A model generated the notes under the pieces. That model had not been told where the DNA came from. It ran no database searches and saw only the letters and a list, made by a program, of their open reading frames with translations. The position numbers and the translations under genes were made by a program. Source: Natronomonas halophila (GTDB lineage: Archaea; Halobacteriota; Halobacteria; Halobacteriales; Haloarculaceae). Taken from it: a stretch of DNA of 64,000 nucleotides. The first letter of the stretch is position 1. Each line of letters opens with the position of its first letter. This document shows positions 62,119 to 64,000 of the stretch, one piece after another. The stretch is from NCBI RefSeq assembly GCF_013391085.1, contig NZ_CP058334.1, positions 2,232,001 through 2,296,000 of the forward strand. The letters run 5' to 3'.

Positions 62119-62331
62119 ATGAGCGACCGCGAGGACCCCCCGGCATCGGCCGAGGACGAAGACGACGATGAATGGGCCTACACGCTCTCGGACCTCGAGG
62201 ACCGTGATGCGGCCGCCGAGGAGCGTATCCGGCCAATCGAGGCCGGTACGCCGTCGCTGGAGGGGACCGTCTTCGTCCTTCTGGGCGTCGCCTTTGCCGT
62301 CTTCATCATCTCGCGGCTTTTCTTGGGTTGA
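62119..62331 (+). CDS. small acidic single-helix membrane protein (DUF7312-like)
   Basis: A 70-residue protein. The first 45 residues are acidic and hydrophilic (DEDDDEWAYTLSDLED). They are followed by the conserved-looking RIRPIEAGTPSLEGTVFVLLGVAFAVF and a single membrane helix. It resembles a widespread haloarchaeal small family with no known function. A TTTTATAG promoter element (about 62055) lies upstream. Confidence 0.6.
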   Translation: MSDREDPPASAEDEDDDEWAYTLSDLEDRDAAAEERIRPIEAGTPSLEGTVFVLLGVAFAVFIISRLFLG

Positions 62332-62402
62332 GGCATCTGACTCGCGCTATGCGGTGCGGTTTCGGTCCGAACCATTAACCTCCGGTACCTCTAAGCGGTG
62401 GT

Positions 62403-62975
62403 ATGGCCGAACTCTTCGGCTACTCGGTACCGTTCCTGCTCGTCGTCGCCGGAGCGGTGCTGATGGTCATGGAGGCGTTCGCCCCCGGCGCACACTTCAT
62501 CGTCATCGGACTCGCCCTGCTCACGGCGGGTCTCGTCGGGTTGGCCGTCGGGCCAGCGCTGCCGACGGCCGTCCTGCCGTTGGTCCTTGCTGGCGTCGTC
62601 CTCGCTGCTGGCGGCGCCGCCCTCTACGTCTACCGGACGTTCGATTTCTACGGCGGAAAGGGCGCCGGCACGACCTCGGATTCGGCGTCCCTGCGCGGCA
62701 AGACCGGCCACGTCACCGAACGGGTCACGAAAAACGACGGCGAGATAAAACTGGACAGTGGCGGTTTCAACCCCTACTATCAGGCTCGTGCGATGGACGG
62801 CGAGATAGCCGAAGGCGAGGAAGTGATGGTCGTCGACCCCGGCGGCGGCAACGTGGTCACCGTCGAATCCGTCTCGGCCTTCGAGGACGACATCGACCGC
62901 GAACTCGCCGCCGACCGTCAGCAGGAGGACACCGAGGCCGAGCGGAACGCCGACGAGGAACGCGACGCCGCCTGA
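62403..62975 (+). CDS. NfeD family protein
   Basis: A 190-residue protein with three or four membrane helices. The start FLLVVAGAVLMVMEAFAPGAHFIVIGLALLTAG is the NfeD signature. A C-terminal OB-fold domain follows (about residues 95-165; SLRGKTGHVTERVTKNDGEIKLDSG) and then an acidic tail. NfeD partners stomatin/SPFH proteins and is thought to organise membrane microdomains. No SPFH gene is in the window. It follows the small membrane protein gene. Confidence 0.88.
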   Translation: MAELFGYSVPFLLVVAGAVLMVMEAFAPGAHFIVIGLALLTAGLVGLAVGPALPTAVLPLVLAGVVLAAGGAALYVYRTFDFYGGKGAGTTSDSASLRGKTGHVTERVTKNDGEIKLDSGGFNPYYQARAMDGEIAEGEEVMVVDPGGGNVVTVESVSAFEDDIDRELAADRQQEDTEAERNADEERDAA

Positions 62976-62997
62976 GGCCCGCTCGGCGGTCGGGTGA

Positions 62998-63564
62998 CTA
63001 TGTTTCGCCGAGCGTGGCGACCACGAGGAACGTTTCGGGTCGAACCGCCTCGTGGACGATTTCGAAGCCGTGGTCGCCGAGCGCTGCCGTCGCCTCTTCG
63101 ACGGTGAATCGCTCGTCGACCGGCGGGCCGTGTTCGCCGCTGCCCGTCGCGGCCCAGTCGACGATGGCGAGTCGTCCGCCGGGCGCCAGGACGCGGCTGA
63201 TTTCCGCAATGGCCTCGTCGCTCGCGAACTCGTGGTAGGTCATCGTCGAGAACGCGGCGTCGAGGCCGTCGTCGGCCAGCGGGAGGTCGCCCACGCCGCT
63301 GGTTACGGGTTCGACGTTCTCCGGGAGGCCCTTCTCCCGGTAGTAGTCGTGCATCTCCTCCTGTATATCGACGGCGTACACCCGGTCTGCATGGGGGGCG
63401 ACCTCGTCGGTATAGAAGCCGGTGCCGCTCCCGAGGTCGGCGACGGTGTCGGTCCCTTCGGGGGCGACGGCCCAGAGCAGTTCCTCCGCCGAGAGGAACC
63501 GGTACCGTCGGGCGGCGTCTTCGAGTCGGTCGGCACCGGCGGCGTCGAAGGTGTGATACCCCAT
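62998..63564 (-). CDS. class I SAM-dependent methyltransferase
   Basis: A 188-residue methyltransferase. Motif I is VADLGSGTGFYTDEVAP (about residues 40-56). DRVYAVDIQEEMHDYYREKG follows, then DAAFSTMTYHEF as motif IV and RLAIVDW as motif V. The start MGYHTFDAAGADRLEDAARRYRFLS is common in haloarchaeal members. The substrate is not known. The ATG overlaps the stop of the upstream DUF302 gene by one base (TAATG), so the two are coupled. Confidence 0.88.
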   Translation of the reverse strand: MGYHTFDAAGADRLEDAARRYRFLSAEELLWAVAPEGTDTVADLGSGTGFYTDEVAPHADRVYAVDIQEEMHDYYREKGLPENVEPVTSGVGDLPLADDGLDAAFSTMTYHEFASDEAIAEISRVLAPGGRLAIVDWAATGSGEHGPPVDERFTVEEATAALGDHGFEIVHEAVRPETFLVVATLGET

Positions 63565-64000
63565 TACAGGTTCCCGAAGGCGTCGTCGACGAGTTCGCCG
63601 GTTTCGGCGATGATGTCGGCCATTTCCTCGTCGTCGGGCGACATCCCGAGGAGGCGAGCGATGCGCATGATGGAGACGTGGTAGACGCGCTGTCGGCCGG
63701 GCGCTTCCTCCCAGACGACGACGTTGCAGGGCATCAGCGCGCCGAGGCGGTTGTCGGTGGCGTCGAGCGCACGGTCGGCCATGTTCGGGTTGCACGCGCC
63801 GAGGACGTGGTAGGGGTCCCGCCCCGCGTCGACCTTCTCGTTGAGCATCTCGGAGACGGAGAACTCGACGGGGATGCCGAACCCGGCGTCCGTGAAGGCC
63901 TCACGGACGTGTTCGATGGCTTCCTCGTGGCCCATCTCGAGGGTCGTCTGTTCTTCACCGATTTCGTCCGGGTCGATCTGCGAGGGGTCGATAGGGAGTG
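63564..64000 (-). CDS. DUF302 family protein (5' end cut by window edge)
   Basis: The frame continues upstream of the ATG at 63935 to the window edge, reading LPIDPSQIDPDEIGEEQTTLE before MGHEEAIEHV. That upstream sequence resembles the start of haloarchaeal DUF302 proteins, so the true start is just outside. About 144 residues are visible. The domain has VREAFTDAGFGIPVEFSV, the conserved HVLGACNPNMADRALDAT and LMPCNVVVWEE, typical of DUF302. Family members are thought to bind small ligands or haem; the function is unknown. It overlaps the methyltransferase gene. Confidence 0.85.
   Translation of the reverse strand, partial: LPIDPSQIDPDEIGEEQTTLEMGHEEAIEHVREAFTDAGFGIPVEFSVSEMLNEKVDAGRDPYHVLGACNPNMADRALDATDNRLGALMPCNVVVWEEAPGRQRVYHVSIMRIARLLGMSPDDEEMADIIAETGELVDDAFGNL

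Overview
The window comes from the chromosome of an extremely halophilic archaeon (class Halobacteria). The evidence is the strongly acidic proteins, GC-rich codon use, Tat-type (twin-arginine) lipoprotein signals, and TATA boxes about 25-30 nt upstream of start codons, as expected for leaderless transcripts. The gene content also fits: LonB, a type II GAPDH, GGGP synthase, an AspRS of the non-discriminating type with GatB, ThiR/Thi4, and many haloarchaeal DUF families. I cannot name the genus. Genes are dense, and no gap between supported genes exceeds 300 bases. I found no rRNA, tRNA, CRISPR array, transposase or integrase. Antisense reading frames are open almost everywhere because of the GC-rich third positions; they are not annotated.

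Layout. 1-6296: the downstream half of an Mrp/Mbh-type cation/proton antiporter operon (MbhE-like end, MnhB, MnhC and three MnhD-like subunits), with every stop and start overlapping. 6378-7448: an old yellow enzyme. 7508-10656: a tungstate ABC transporter operon tupABC followed by a ModE-like regulator, with operator-like palindromes upstream. 10935-14632: pth2, a Yip1 protein, dcd, the thiamine regulator thiR, a methyltransferase and a small membrane protein. 14645-18432: a Tat-exported Dyp-peroxidase-like protein, a degenerate archaemetzincin-like protein, a hairpin cluster, thi4 and a YdjM-like membrane hydrolase. 18531-24155: small membrane proteins, an HPP/UspA fusion, an M29-like aminopeptidase, type II GAPDH and a GAF/winged-helix regulator. 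24200-31434: MaoC, a PurM-like protein, a response regulator, a CPBP protease, LonB, NadM and SAM hydrolase.

31431-36897: a small membrane protein, an APC permease, AspRS (with a second, silently diverged copy of its last codons just downstream), GGGP synthase and a low-GC surface protein. 36964-41072: topoisomerase I, a membrane protein and a low-GC two-gene cassette encoding a candidate PD-(D/E)XK nuclease and a two-helix membrane peptide. 41237-47866: gatB and the SMC-ScpA chromosome condensation operon. 47935-52380: a 36-residue ORF, MTA phosphorylase, a RecA-like protein without Walker A, a phosphoribosyltransferase/HD pair, a deaminase and PhzF. 52524-64000: PEP synthase, a lipoprotein, aspartate/tyrosine decarboxylase, several surface and membrane proteins, MetRS, NfeD, a methyltransferase and a DUF302 protein cut by the window edge.

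Functional links. AspRS carries both non-discriminating determinants (His and Pro), so with GatB it would supply Asn-tRNA by amidation. Type II GAPDH and PEP synthase are gluconeogenic, and each has a strong inverted repeat just upstream. ThiR and Thi4 belong to the same thiamine circuit. The most unusual observations are the duplicated aspS tail, the nuclease/membrane-peptide cassette, two enzymes that look catalytically degenerate (archaemetzincin-like and Dyp-like), and an intergenic-type hairpin sequence that appears to be translated inside metG.
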